The translations under genes were made by a program, and so were the position numbers. Source: Stutzerimonas stutzeri RCH2 (GTDB lineage: Bacteria; Pseudomonadota; Gammaproteobacteria; Pseudomonadales; Pseudomonadaceae). From it: a stretch of 64,000 nt of DNA. Under the pieces are notes generated by a model. That model made no database searches and was not told the origin of the DNA. It worked only from the letters and a program-made list of their open reading frames with translations. Each line of letters opens with the position of its first letter. The first letter of the stretch is position 1. Where the stretch lies: the NCBI RefSeq assembly GCF_000327065.1, contig NC_019936.1, positions 4,492,001-4,556,000 of the forward strand, in the 5' to 3' direction. This document shows positions 1-8,738 of this stretch, one piece after another.

Positions 1-1
1 C

Positions 2-2203
2 CGCGTTGGCCTGGAGGTCAGCGAAACCCCGCGGGAAATCTCCTTCTGCACCTACACCATCCTCGGCGAGGAAATCTTCGAAGTCCCCGATGCGCTGCAG
101 GATCCGCGGTTTTGCCATAACCCGCTGGTGGTCGGCGATCCACATATCCGCTTCTACGCCGGCACCCCGCTGACGTCGCCGGATGGCTATAACCTCGGCA
201 CGCTGTGCGTGATCGACCGGGAACCGCGCCGGCTGAGTGCCGAGCAGCGCGACACGCTCGAACGCCTCGGCCGCCAGGTGATCCGCCTGTTCGAGCAGCA
301 TCTGCTGGCGCACCGTTATGCCGAGCAGGCGGCGCTGCAACAGGCCATGCTCGACAGCGCCTCCAGCGCGGTGCTGGTGACCCGCCCAGATGGTGTGGTG
401 ACCAGCGTCAACCCGACTGCCGAGCGCATGCTGGGCCACAGCGAACAGGAGCTGGTTGGCCATCAGCTGACCTCGGCGCTGTTCCGCCGGGAAGCGCTGC
501 AGCGGCGTGCCACCCTGCTGGCCAATGAGCTGCAGACACCGATCGAGCCCGACTTCGCGGTGCTGACCGCGCCGCTGCATCGCGGCCGCCGGGAAATGTC
601 GGAGTGGCGCCTGCGCCATCGCAGCGGTGCCGATGTGCCTGTGCTGGTCGGGGTCACCGCGATCCACGATGAGCAGGAAGAGCTGCGCGGCTATCTGGTC
701 AACGCCTACGACCTGGCCTATCAGGAACAGCTGCAGCTGCGCTTGCAGCAGATCGCCGCCCAGGTGCCGGGCATGCTGTTCCAGTTCCACTGGCGGCCCG
801 ATGGCGCGTCCTGCTTTCCCTATGTCAGCGAAGGTGTCGAACAGATCTACGGACTGAGCCCCGGCCAGCTCGCCGGCAGCTTCGCGCCGATCATTGCGCG
901 GGTCTATGCCCTCGACCGCAGCGCCCTGCTCGGCAGCATCCGCGAGGCAGCCGCCGAACTGGCGCCCTGGCACATCGAGCATCGTGTCGAGCATCCGCGC
1001 AAAGGGCTGATCTGGGTCGAAGCCCGTGCCACCCCGCTGCAGCAGGTCGACGGCTCGGTGCTCTGGCATGGCTTCGTCACCGACATCACCGTGCGCAAGG
1101 CCGAGCAGCTGGAGCTGGAGCGTCAGCAGGAAATGAACCGGCGCCTGCTTGAGGCACTCAGCGAAGCGGTCATTGCCTGCGATGCCGACGGCTGTCTGAC
1201 CCTGTTCAATGAGAAAGCCAAGCAGTGGCACGGTACCGATGTCGCCCCGGTGCCGCCCGACGAATGGCCGACCCGCTATCAGCTCTACCACCCGGACGGC
1301 GTCACGCCGCTGCGCCCGGAGGAAATACCACTGCTGCGGGCACTGCATGGCGAGCACGTCTGCGATCACGAAATGGTGCTGCTCGGCCAGGGTGAGCCGC
1401 GTCATGTGCTGTCCAATGCCGACCCGCTGTACACCTCCGATGGCCAGCCGATGGGCGCGGTGGCGGTGCTGCACGACATCACCGAACGCAAGCGCATCGA
1501 GCGGCTGCAGCGCGAGTTCATCTCCACCGTCAGCCACGAGCTGCGCACCCCGCTGACCTCGATCACCGGCGCCCTCGGCCTGATCTGCTCGAACGTCATG
1601 GGCGAAGTGCCCGAAGCGATGCACGAGCTGCTCGACATCGCCCAGCAGAACAGCCAGCGCCTGAATGCGCTGATCGACGACCTGCTGGACATGGACAAGC
1701 TGCACGCCGGGAAGATGCGCTTCGCCCTGCTCCGCCAGCCGCTGCAACCGCAGCTGGAACTGGCCCTGCGCAGCAACCGCAACTACGCCGAACAGCATGG
1801 CGTGGTGCTGCAGCTGGGCGCCTGCCCGGCCGTAACGGTAGAGATCGACGCCATGCGCCTGCAGCAGGTGCTGAGCAACCTGCTGTCCAACGCGGCAAAA
1901 TTTTCCCCGGCCGGGGAGCAGGTCGAGCTCTCGGCGACCCTCAGTGACGGGCGGGTACGCATCAGCGTCCGAGACCGCGGACCGGGGATTTCCGCCGATT
2001 TCCGTGAGCGGGTATTCCAGAAGTTTGCCCAAGCCGACTCGTCCGACAGCCGTCAGCAAGGCGGCACGGGACTTGGCCTGGCGATCAGCAAGGAGCTGAT
2101 CGAACGCATGGGCGGGCAGATCGGTTTCGAATCCGAGCCCGGCCATGGCGCCTGCTTCTGGTTCGAGTTGCCCAGTGAAGGGCTGGCCAAGGAGAGTCCA
2201 TAG
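2..2203 (+). CDS. GAF/PAS sensor histidine kinase (5' end cut by window edge)
   Basis: The reading frame is open from base 2, so the true start lies upstream. The first residues visible are GAF-like (FCTYTI, an RFYAGTPL motif, GTLCVID). Three PAS-like segments follow, then a HisKA domain with the phospho-acceptor His in SHELRTPLT (His codon at 1535) and an HATPase_c domain with N box (NLLSNAAKFSP), DRGPGIS and GGTGLGLAI. No transmembrane segment is visible in this part and there is no receiver domain, so it should pass phosphate to a separate receiver. The lone receiver that starts on the next base after its stop is the obvious partner. The kinase core closely resembles that of the hybrid kinase at 4349, which suggests duplication. 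The signal sensed is unknown. Confidence 0.9.
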   Translation, partial: RVGLEVSETPREISFCTYTILGEEIFEVPDALQDPRFCHNPLVVGDPHIRFYAGTPLTSPDGYNLGTLCVIDREPRRLSAEQRDTLERLGRQVIRLFEQHLLAHRYAEQAALQQAMLDSASSAVLVTRPDGVVTSVNPTAERMLGHSEQELVGHQLTSALFRREALQRRATLLANELQTPIEPDFAVLTAPLHRGRREMSEWRLRHRSGADVPVLVGVTAIHDEQEELRGYLVNAYDLAYQEQLQLRLQQIAAQVPGMLFQFHWRPDGASCFPYVSEGVEQIYGLSPGQLAGSFAPIIARVYALDRSALLGSIREAAAELAPWHIEHRVEHPRKGLIWVEARATPLQQVDGSVLWHGFVTDITVRKAEQLELERQQEMNRRLLEALSEAVIACDADGCLTLFNEKAKQWHGTDVAPVPPDEWPTRYQLYHPDGVTPLRPEEIPLLRALHGEHVCDHEMVLLGQGEPRHVLSNADPLYTSDGQPMGAVAVLHDITERKRIERLQREFISTVSHELRTPLTSITGALGLICSNVMGEVPEAMHELLDIAQQNSQRLNALIDDLLDMDKLHAGKMRFALLRQPLQPQLELALRSNRNYAEQHGVVLQLGACPAVTVEIDAMRLQQVLSNLLSNAAKFSPAGEQVELSATLSDGRVRISVRDRGPGISADFRERVFQKFAQADSSDSRQQGGTGLGLAISKELIERMGGQIGFESEPGHGACFWFELPSEGLAKESP

Positions 2204-2590
2204 ATGAAACAGCTCAAACGCATTCTGCATGTCGAGGACGTGCCCTCGATCCAGGTCGTGACCCGCATTGCCCTGGAAAAGATCGGTGGCTTCGAAGTCC
2301 TCAGCTGTCCGTCGGGACAGGCTGCGCTGGAGCAGGTGCAGGCCTTCGCCCCGGACCTGATTCTGCTCGACGTGATGCTGCCGCAGATGGACGGCATCGA
2401 GCTCGTCCGCCAGCTCGGTCAACTGATCGACCTGCAGCAGATACCCGTGGTGTTTCTCACCGGGCACCTGCAGCCCGAGCGGCTGCATGAACTGCGTCAG
2501 CTCGGCGTGCGCCAGGTACTCAGCAAACCCTTCGACCCGCTACAGCTCGCTGCCCAGCTGCAGCAGGTCTGGGAGGCCGAACATGGATGA
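2204..2590 (+). CDS. single-domain response regulator (CheY-like receiver)
   Basis: This 128-residue protein is a lone receiver with the acidic pair ED (11-12), phospho-acceptor D56 in LLLDVMLP and the conserved Lys in SKPFD. There is no output domain, so it must act by protein contact or as a phosphate shuttle. Its ATG follows the stop codon of the upstream kinase directly, and its 3' end overlaps the start of the HPt-GGDEF gene by 8 bp. It is therefore a plausible carrier from the kinase to the HPt domain next door. That role is inferred from context. Confidence 0.9.
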   Translation: MKQLKRILHVEDVPSIQVVTRIALEKIGGFEVLSCPSGQAALEQVQAFAPDLILLDVMLPQMDGIELVRQLGQLIDLQQIPVVFLTGHLQPERLHELRQLGVRQVLSKPFDPLQLAAQLQQVWEAEHG

Positions 2591-4220
2591 GCAGGTACGG
2601 TTTGCGCTGCAGGAACAGCTGGCCCAGCTCGAACAGCAGTTCGGCGAACGCCTGCAGGGCGATCTGGCAGACCTCGGCACGCTGGCCACAGAACTGCAGC
2701 ACAACCGCGCACCCGGCAACCGCCGCCAGCTGATGCTCGGCATTCGCGAGCGCCTGCATCGGCTTGCCGGAGCCGCCGGCACCTTCGGCTTCGCCAAGCT
2801 TGGCGAACGCGCCAGACAGCTCGAACAGCGCGCCGATCGCTGGCTGGATTCGGCGAAACCCGGCAGCCGTGCGGTGGAGTCGTTCTCCCGTGCGCTGCAA
2901 CAGCTGGCCAGCCAGACGCCCGGCCAGGAACGCGCGGCGGCGGAGTTGCCCGACCACCATGACGAGCCAGCCCCCGGCTGCCGCATCTATCTGCTGGAAG
3001 CCGATCCGGTCGCCGGTTGCAGCATGGCACTGACGCTGCGCAACTTCGGCTACCTGGTCAGCCAGTGGCAGGATTTCGCCGCCTTGCAGCAGGCTGTGGC
3101 AACCGAGCCGCCCGACGCGTTGATCGTCAGCGTGCAGCACGATAGCGAGCTCGAATCCGTCGCCTCGCTGCAGCAGGGCCTGGACCATCCGCTGCCACTG
3201 CTGGTGATCCACGAGCGTATCGATTTCACCAGCCAGCTGGCCGCCGTACGCGCCGGCGCCCAGGGGTTCTTCAGCCGCCCACTGGACATCACCCAGCTGG
3301 AGAACAGCCTGGAACGCTGCCTCGATCGCCAGCAGGGCGAGCCGTTCCGTGTGCTGATCGTCGATGACGATGCCGAGCTGGCGGCACGCTACAGCCTGGT
3401 GCTGCGCAATTCCCAGATGCAGGTGCAGACCCTTACCGAGCCGACTCAGGTGCTGGAGACCATGCGCAGCTTCAATCCCGAGGTGCTGCTGCTGGACGTC
3501 AACATGCCTGGCTGTTCCGGCCCGGAGCTGGCGCAGATGATCCGACTGCACGACGAGTGGCTGCGGGTGACCATCATCTACCTCTCGGCCGAAACGGATA
3601 TCCAGCGGCAGATGGCGGCACTGCTCAAGGCCGGCGATGACTTCATCACCAAGCCGATCAGCGATACGGCATTGGTCGCGTCGGTATATTCCCATGCGCA
3701 ACGCGCGCGCTCGCTGAGCACGGCGCTGGCGCGCGACAGCCTGACCGGGCTGCTCAAGCACGCCGACATCAAGGAGCAGCTGGCGCTGGAAGTGCAACGC
3801 GCGACGCGCAGCGGCAAGCCGGCCAGCGTGGTGATGCTCGACCTCGACCACTTCAAGCACGTCAACGATACCTACGGCCACGCCGCCGGCGACAACGTGC
3901 TCCGCGCCCTGGCCAACCTGCTGCGTCAGCGCCTGCGCCGCATCGACAGCCTCGGCCGCTATGGCGGCGAAGAGTTCGTCGCAGTGCTGCCAGAATGCAC
4001 GGCGCTGCAGGCCCGGCGCATTTTCGACGAAATTCGCGTGCGCTTCGCCGCCTTGAGCTTCTACGGCGGCGACAGCAAAGAGTTCTACGTGACCTTCAGC
4101 GCCGGCATCTGCCAGACCGATGGACGCACCGCTTCCGGAGTACTCCTGGAACGCGCCGATCAGGCTCTCTACGTGGCCAAGCACAAGGGCCGCAATCAGG
4201 TACAGGTCGCCGAGCACTAA
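2583..4220 (+). CDS. HPt-REC-REC-GGDEF diguanylate cyclase
   Basis: The ATG at 2583 overlaps the previous gene by 8 bp and gives 545 residues that begin directly with the domain sequence. An N-terminal HPt-like segment carries HRLAGAAGTFG with His59 as likely phospho-acceptor. The first receiver (about 145-260) has SVQHD where the acceptor Asp should be and looks inactive. The second (about 265-385) is intact, with acidic DDD and acceptor D305 in LLLDVNMPG. The C-terminal GGDEF domain has DLDHFKHVNDTYGH and an active-site GGEEF at 461-465. RRID five residues upstream is an I-site for product inhibition. It should make c-di-GMP under phosphorelay control. The effector is not obvious, because the glycosyltransferase downstream has no PilZ domain I can see. 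Confidence 0.92.
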   Translation: MDEQVRFALQEQLAQLEQQFGERLQGDLADLGTLATELQHNRAPGNRRQLMLGIRERLHRLAGAAGTFGFAKLGERARQLEQRADRWLDSAKPGSRAVESFSRALQQLASQTPGQERAAAELPDHHDEPAPGCRIYLLEADPVAGCSMALTLRNFGYLVSQWQDFAALQQAVATEPPDALIVSVQHDSELESVASLQQGLDHPLPLLVIHERIDFTSQLAAVRAGAQGFFSRPLDITQLENSLERCLDRQQGEPFRVLIVDDDAELAARYSLVLRNSQMQVQTLTEPTQVLETMRSFNPEVLLLDVNMPGCSGPELAQMIRLHDEWLRVTIIYLSAETDIQRQMAALLKAGDDFITKPISDTALVASVYSHAQRARSLSTALARDSLTGLLKHADIKEQLALEVQRATRSGKPASVVMLDLDHFKHVNDTYGHAAGDNVLRALANLLRQRLRRIDSLGRYGGEEFVAVLPECTALQARRIFDEIRVRFAALSFYGGDSKEFYVTFSAGICQTDGRTASGVLLERADQALYVAKHKGRNQVQVAEH

Positions 4221-4348
4221 ACCGCGCCCTGTATTGCGAACCGTTCCCAGTTCGTCAGGTCTGACTATATTGCGCCTATTCCGGCGAGCCGCACCGATGC
4301 GCAGCGGCCGGGATAACAAGCAGTATTTCCCGGCGAAAGGAGTTCGGT

Positions 4349-7219
4349 TTGCCCGCAAGACTCGCGATCGGTTGGCATTCAATCGCATTCCTGGCTGCAT
4401 TCGTGCTGCTCGCCGCCCTTGGCTGGCAGGGCGCGCGAACCCAGGAAGCGCTGCTGCAGACCAATCGGTCGGTCAGCCACAGCCTGGAAGTCATCACCTC
4501 GGTCCAGGCCATCCTCACGTCCCTGCAGGACATCGAAACCGGCTCGCGCGGCTTCATTCTGACCGGCGATGCCAGCTACCTCGAACCCTACGAGCGCGGC
4601 CTGAAGCAGCTGGAAGGCTATAGGCGCAGCCTGGAACAGCTGGTCGAGGGCCGCAGCTACCCCGATGTGCGCTGGTTCCGCACGCTGGATGCGACCATTG
4701 CTGAACGCCTGCAGGTGGCAGCTGGCAATGTCCAGGCACGCCGCGATGCCGGGCTGCAGGCAGCGGCCGATCATTTGCGCGACGCTGGCGGCAACCTGCT
4801 GATGGACAGACTGCGGGCACTGCTCAACGCGGTGGAACAACAGGAGCGGCGGCAGCTGGCGGCAGCCAGCAGTGCGGTGACACAGACCACCGAGCGCGCC
4901 CAGCGTCTGGTCCTGATCGGCAGCCTGGTGGTGGTCGCGCTGTTTCTCATCGCCTTCTGGGCGGTACACCGTAATCTGCGCATCCGCCAGCAACTGGCCG
5001 GCGCGGCGCAGGCAGGCGAGGCTCGGCTCGGCGCGCTGCTGCAGGCCATTCCGGACTACCTCTATGCGGTCGACCACCAACAGCAGGTATCCAGCCTGGC
5101 GGCGGGAACGGCGCGCCGTGCGCCCCCGCCCGCGGCCATCGAACCCCTGCTGCACGACCTGCTCCAGCAGCGCGAGGACAGCGGACTGCGGCAGACCACC
5201 TGGTGCGAGCTGCAGACCCGGCGCACCTTCGAGGTCCGTTTGATGCCCACCGGGCTGGGCGACCACCTGGCGATCGCTCGGGACATCAGCGAGCTGCAGC
5301 GCAGCCGCGACAGCCTGCACGACCAGCAGTTGTTCCTGCGCCGGGTGGTGGACACCGACGACAACCTCATCTTCGTCCGCGACGCCCAGGGCCGCTTCCT
5401 GCTCTGCAACACCGCACTCTCCGCCCTGCTCGACGTGCGCCCGCAGGATATCGAGCAGCGGCATCCCGACGAGGTGCCTTCCGCTCGCCTGTTGCGGCCG
5501 CTGCTGCTGGACGACGACGAACTGGCCGCGCTGGCAAGCGGCAGCGGGGAGCTGCGCACCACCGAGGTCGCCCTGACCGACGCCCTCGGCACCGAGCATT
5601 GGTTTCAGGTGATCAAGCGGCCGCTGCGCACCTCCGCGCGCACCTGCCACGTGGTCACCGTGGCGGTGGACGTCTCCCTGCGCCGCCGGATGGAGCAGAT
5701 GAAGACCGAATTCATTTCCACTGTCAGCCACGAGCTGCGCACCCCGCTGACCGCCATTCGCGGCGCGCTCGGCATGCTGATCGGCGGTATCGCCGGGCAG
5801 GTCAGCGATGAGGCCCGTCCACTGCTGGGCATCGCCCACAAGAACAGCGAGCGGCTGGTGCGCCTGATCAACGACATCCTCGACATCGAGAAGCTGGAAG
5901 CGGGCCGCCTGACGTTCAACTTCGGCCGTCACGACGTTCGCCCGCTGGTGCAGCAGGCCCTGTCGGACATCACGCCATACGGGCAGGACTACGGTGTCAG
6001 CCTGGAGTTTCTCGATGCGCCCGAACTGACGTCGAGCGAGGCGACCCTCGACCCCGACCGCTTCGCCCAGGTGATGGCCAATCTGCTGTCCAACGCGATC
6101 AAGCATTCCCCCGCTGGCGGCTGCGTGACGGTCGACCTACGGCGCCGCGGCAAGTTGCTCGAGATCGGCGTGCAGGATCGCGGGCCCGGCATTCCGGAAG
6201 CCTTCCGCTCGCGCATCTTCGAGCGTTTCGCCCAGGCCGATTCGTCCGACGCCCGCCAACGCGGCGGTACCGGGCTGGGGCTGGCCATCACCCGATCGCT
6301 AGTCCAGCAGATGCACGGCAAGATCGGCTTCGACTGCCAGCCTGATCAGGGCACGCGCTTCTGGCTGCAACTGCCGCTGGAAGAACACCCCCAGCAGGTC
6401 CAGGCGCCGGCGCAACCGCTCATACACGGCTCGGCACCCCAGCAGACGCCCTTGATCCTTATTCTCGAACCCGACAGCCACGCCGCCGAGCAGCTGGCCG
6501 AGGCGCTGCACCAGCACGGCTATGCCACACTGATCGCCCATGCTGCCGCCGAAGCACGCGAACTGCTCGGCCAGCACCGTGTCCAGGCGCTGACACTCAG
6601 CCCGGCACTGGACGACGAGAACAGCGTGGCCTTCCTGCAGAGCCTGCGCAGCCAACAGCACTACCGCAGCCTGCCGGTGCTGATCGTCAGCCTGCAGCCG
6701 CAGCGCCGGGACGAGGATGACGGCCTACTGCGTGGCGGTGCGGTCGGCGTGATCGACTGGCTGCACAAGCCCATCGACCCGTCCCGGGTCATGGAAGTGA
6801 TCCGCGCCTGCCTACAGATCGGCGGGTTGAAACCGCGCATCCTGCACGTGGAGGACGACGACGACCTGCGCGTACTGCTGGCCAAGCAGATCGCCTCCCT
6901 GGACGTCGAGCTGGCCGGAGCCGCCACCCTGCACGAGGCGCGTCAGCTGATCAGCGCGCAGCCGTTCGATCTCGCCATCATCGACCTGATGCTGCCCGAC
7001 GGCGATGGCAGCGAGCTGTTCGACCAGCTGGCGCAGAGCATTCCGCCCCCACCGGTAATCATCTTTTCCGCACTCGACACCCCGATCCAGGACAACCGCC
7101 TGGCGCTGCGCCAGCTGGTGAAATCCCGCCACGACGGCGACGAGCTCGCCAAGTTGATCCAGCAACTGTTGCAGCACTGGCCACCGGGCCACACTCACTC
7201 TGACGAGGTTCATGCATGA
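4349..7219 (+). CDS. CHASE3-PAS hybrid histidine kinase with tandem receivers
   Basis: The start is TTG, chosen because AGGAG at 4338-4342 sits six bases upstream and a hydrophobic segment follows at once. The 956 residues comprise TM1 (about 10-26), a periplasmic CHASE3 domain with the signature ETGSRGFILTGD, TM2 (about 187-206), one degenerate and one clearer PAS segment, HisKA with H461 in SHELRTPLTA, HATPase_c, and two C-terminal receivers. The first receiver lacks the acceptor Asp (LTLSPALDD). The second is intact with D879 in IIDLMLPDGDG. This is an inner-membrane sensor for an unknown periplasmic cue. Its ATGA overlap with the lone receiver downstream points to a common relay. Confidence 0.92.
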   Translation: MPARLAIGWHSIAFLAAFVLLAALGWQGARTQEALLQTNRSVSHSLEVITSVQAILTSLQDIETGSRGFILTGDASYLEPYERGLKQLEGYRRSLEQLVEGRSYPDVRWFRTLDATIAERLQVAAGNVQARRDAGLQAAADHLRDAGGNLLMDRLRALLNAVEQQERRQLAAASSAVTQTTERAQRLVLIGSLVVVALFLIAFWAVHRNLRIRQQLAGAAQAGEARLGALLQAIPDYLYAVDHQQQVSSLAAGTARRAPPPAAIEPLLHDLLQQREDSGLRQTTWCELQTRRTFEVRLMPTGLGDHLAIARDISELQRSRDSLHDQQLFLRRVVDTDDNLIFVRDAQGRFLLCNTALSALLDVRPQDIEQRHPDEVPSARLLRPLLLDDDELAALASGSGELRTTEVALTDALGTEHWFQVIKRPLRTSARTCHVVTVAVDVSLRRRMEQMKTEFISTVSHELRTPLTAIRGALGMLIGGIAGQVSDEARPLLGIAHKNSERLVRLINDILDIEKLEAGRLTFNFGRHDVRPLVQQALSDITPYGQDYGVSLEFLDAPELTSSEATLDPDRFAQVMANLLSNAIKHSPAGGCVTVDLRRRGKLLEIGVQDRGPGIPEAFRSRIFERFAQADSSDARQRGGTGLGLAITRSLVQQMHGKIGFDCQPDQGTRFWLQLPLEEHPQQVQAPAQPLIHGSAPQQTPLILILEPDSHAAEQLAEALHQHGYATLIAHAAAEARELLGQHRVQALTLSPALDDENSVAFLQSLRSQQHYRSLPVLIVSLQPQRRDEDDGLLRGGAVGVIDWLHKPIDPSRVMEVIRACLQIGGLKPRILHVEDDDDLRVLLAKQIASLDVELAGAATLHEARQLISAQPFDLAIIDLMLPDGDGSELFDQLAQSIPPPPVIIFSALDTPIQDNRLALRQLVKSRHDGDELAKLIQQLLQHWPPGHTHSDEVHA

Positions 7220-7605
7220 GCGAATCCGCCAGCAAGCGCATCCTCATGGTGGAAGACGAAGAAGACATCGCCTTCCTCATCCGTTACATGCTCGAACGCC
7301 ACGGCTTTGTCGTCGACCATGCCGCCGATGGCCGCCAGGCGCTCGATCACTTTGCCCAGGCCGCACCGCCGGACCTGACCCTGATGGACATCATGCTGCC
7401 CTATCACGACGGCCTGGAGCTGATCGAACGGCTACGAGCGCAGGCCGGCTGGGAAAGCGTGCCGGTGCTGATGCTGACCGCCAAGGCACGCGAGGTGGAC
7501 ATCGTTCGCGCGCTGGAACTGGGCGCGGACGACTACGTGACCAAACCCTTCCAGCCGGAGGAACTGCTGGCGCGCATTCGCCGCCTGCTGAGGGGGCGCC
7601 GATGA
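7216..7605 (+). CDS. single-domain response regulator (CheY-like receiver)
   Basis: This 129-residue receiver has acidic EDEED (13-17), phospho-acceptor D58 in LMDIMLP, the T/K residues in MLTAKA and DYVTKPF, and no DNA-binding or enzymatic output domain. It overlaps the hybrid kinase by 4 bp (ATGA) and the YaiO-type gene by 4 bp (ATGA). It sits exactly between the signalling and the export genes, so it may regulate the export or synthesis apparatus by direct contact. That is inference. Confidence 0.9.
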   Translation: MSESASKRILMVEDEEDIAFLIRYMLERHGFVVDHAADGRQALDHFAQAAPPDLTLMDIMLPYHDGLELIERLRAQAGWESVPVLMLTAKAREVDIVRALELGADDYVTKPFQPEELLARIRRLLRGRR

Positions 7606-8738
7606 AGCGCGCGCTGCTGCTGCTCGCCCTGGCAATGCCCTGCACCACGGCTTTTGCGGATACCGCCACAGCCGAGGGACAGGTGCAGGCGCAACAACTG
7701 GACGCTGCCGAAGCGACCCTGCGCATGCACCTGGCGCAGCACCCAGGTGACGCCGATGCGCAGTTCCTGCTGGCCCGGGTGTTGAGCTGGCAGGGCCGGC
7801 CGCAGCAGGCCTTGCCAATCTACCAGCGCTTGCTGAGCCAGCAGCCAGACAATGCCGACTACCTGCTCGGCGAGGGCCAGGCGCTGCTCTGGGCCGGGCG
7901 ACCGCAACGCGCGTTGGCGTCGCTGGAGCGGGCCGCCAGGATCGCGCCGGACTACGCCGAAGTGCAGCAGGTGATCCAGCAGGCACGCGCCGCGCTGACC
8001 GTGCCCACCACGGCGACGGCCCCGGTACCGGTGACGGCCGCCGCGACCAAGCGCCGTCACGAGCTGGAGATCTCGGCGCGTCAGGACTGGCTGGACAGCG
8101 GCTTCGACAACTGGCGCAGCCAGCGCCTGGACTACACCTCGACCCGGCCGGAAAGCCTTGGTTGGTACGGCGCGCTGCTGCGTGAGCAGCGCTTCGGCGA
8201 ATGGGACGAAGGGGTCGAGGCCGGCGCGGTGATTCCTCTCGACGACAACTGGACGCTGCAGTCGGAGGTCGGCTATCAGCCTTCACCTTATTTCCTTCCC
8301 GAGTGGCATGCCGATCTGCGCCTGCAACGGCGCCTACCGGACGGCTACCTCGGCGCCGTCAGCGTCCGCCGCACCGAGTACGAGACCACCCGCGTCGACC
8401 GCCTCGCGCTGAGCGCCGAGCGTTACTGGAACGCCTGGCGCGCCGGCTACACCCTGAACGTGACCGATGTGGCCAACGCCGGCACGCCAATCGGCCACGA
8501 CCTCGCGCTGGACTACTACTACCGGGGCCTGAGCTACGCCGGCCTGCGCCTGACCGTGGGCGAGGAAGAGGCGGTGGAAGAGCAGCAGCTGATCACCAGC
8601 GACGTGCGTGCCATCAGCCTGCAGGGTCGCCACTGGTTCGACAACCGCTGGGCGCTGAGCTGGGAAATCGGCCATCACCAGCAGGGCAGCTACTACGACC
8701 GGCAGTGGCTGCAGCTCGGCCTGCGTCATGCGTTCTGA
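7602..8738 (+). CDS. TPR plus YaiO-type outer-membrane beta-barrel protein
   Basis: The ATG at 7602 overlaps the receiver stop (ATGA) and opens with a signal peptide (KRALLLLALAMPCTTAFA). The 378-residue protein has TPR-like helices at about 22-130 (repeated A-x2-LL-x-Q-P-x-N/D patterns), an Ala/Thr/Pro linker, then a C-terminal region of alternating aromatic strands ending in LRHAF, a terminal Phe typical of outer-membrane barrels. The barrel matches the YaiO family. A periplasmic TPR joined to a barrel is also the plan of PgaA-type polysaccharide exporters. With a GT2 synthase two genes downstream, an outer-membrane export pore is the likeliest role, but this is not shown. Confidence 0.82.
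   Translation: MKRALLLLALAMPCTTAFADTATAEGQVQAQQLDAAEATLRMHLAQHPGDADAQFLLARVLSWQGRPQQALPIYQRLLSQQPDNADYLLGEGQALLWAGRPQRALASLERAARIAPDYAEVQQVIQQARAALTVPTTATAPVPVTAAATKRRHELEISARQDWLDSGFDNWRSQRLDYTSTRPESLGWYGALLREQRFGEWDEGVEAGAVIPLDDNWTLQSEVGYQPSPYFLPEWHADLRLQRRLPDGYLGAVSVRRTEYETTRVDRLALSAERYWNAWRAGYTLNVTDVANAGTPIGHDLALDYYYRGLSYAGLRLTVGEEEAVEEQQLITSDVRAISLQGRHWFDNRWALSWEIGHHQQGSYYDRQWLQLGLRHAF

Noticed and set aside
2520..4400. A 626-codon minus-strand open frame opposite the GGDEF gene
   Set aside because: It lies antisense to an unmistakable HPt-REC-REC-GGDEF protein and shows no domain, no Shine-Dalgarno sequence and the biased composition typical of GC-rich shadows.
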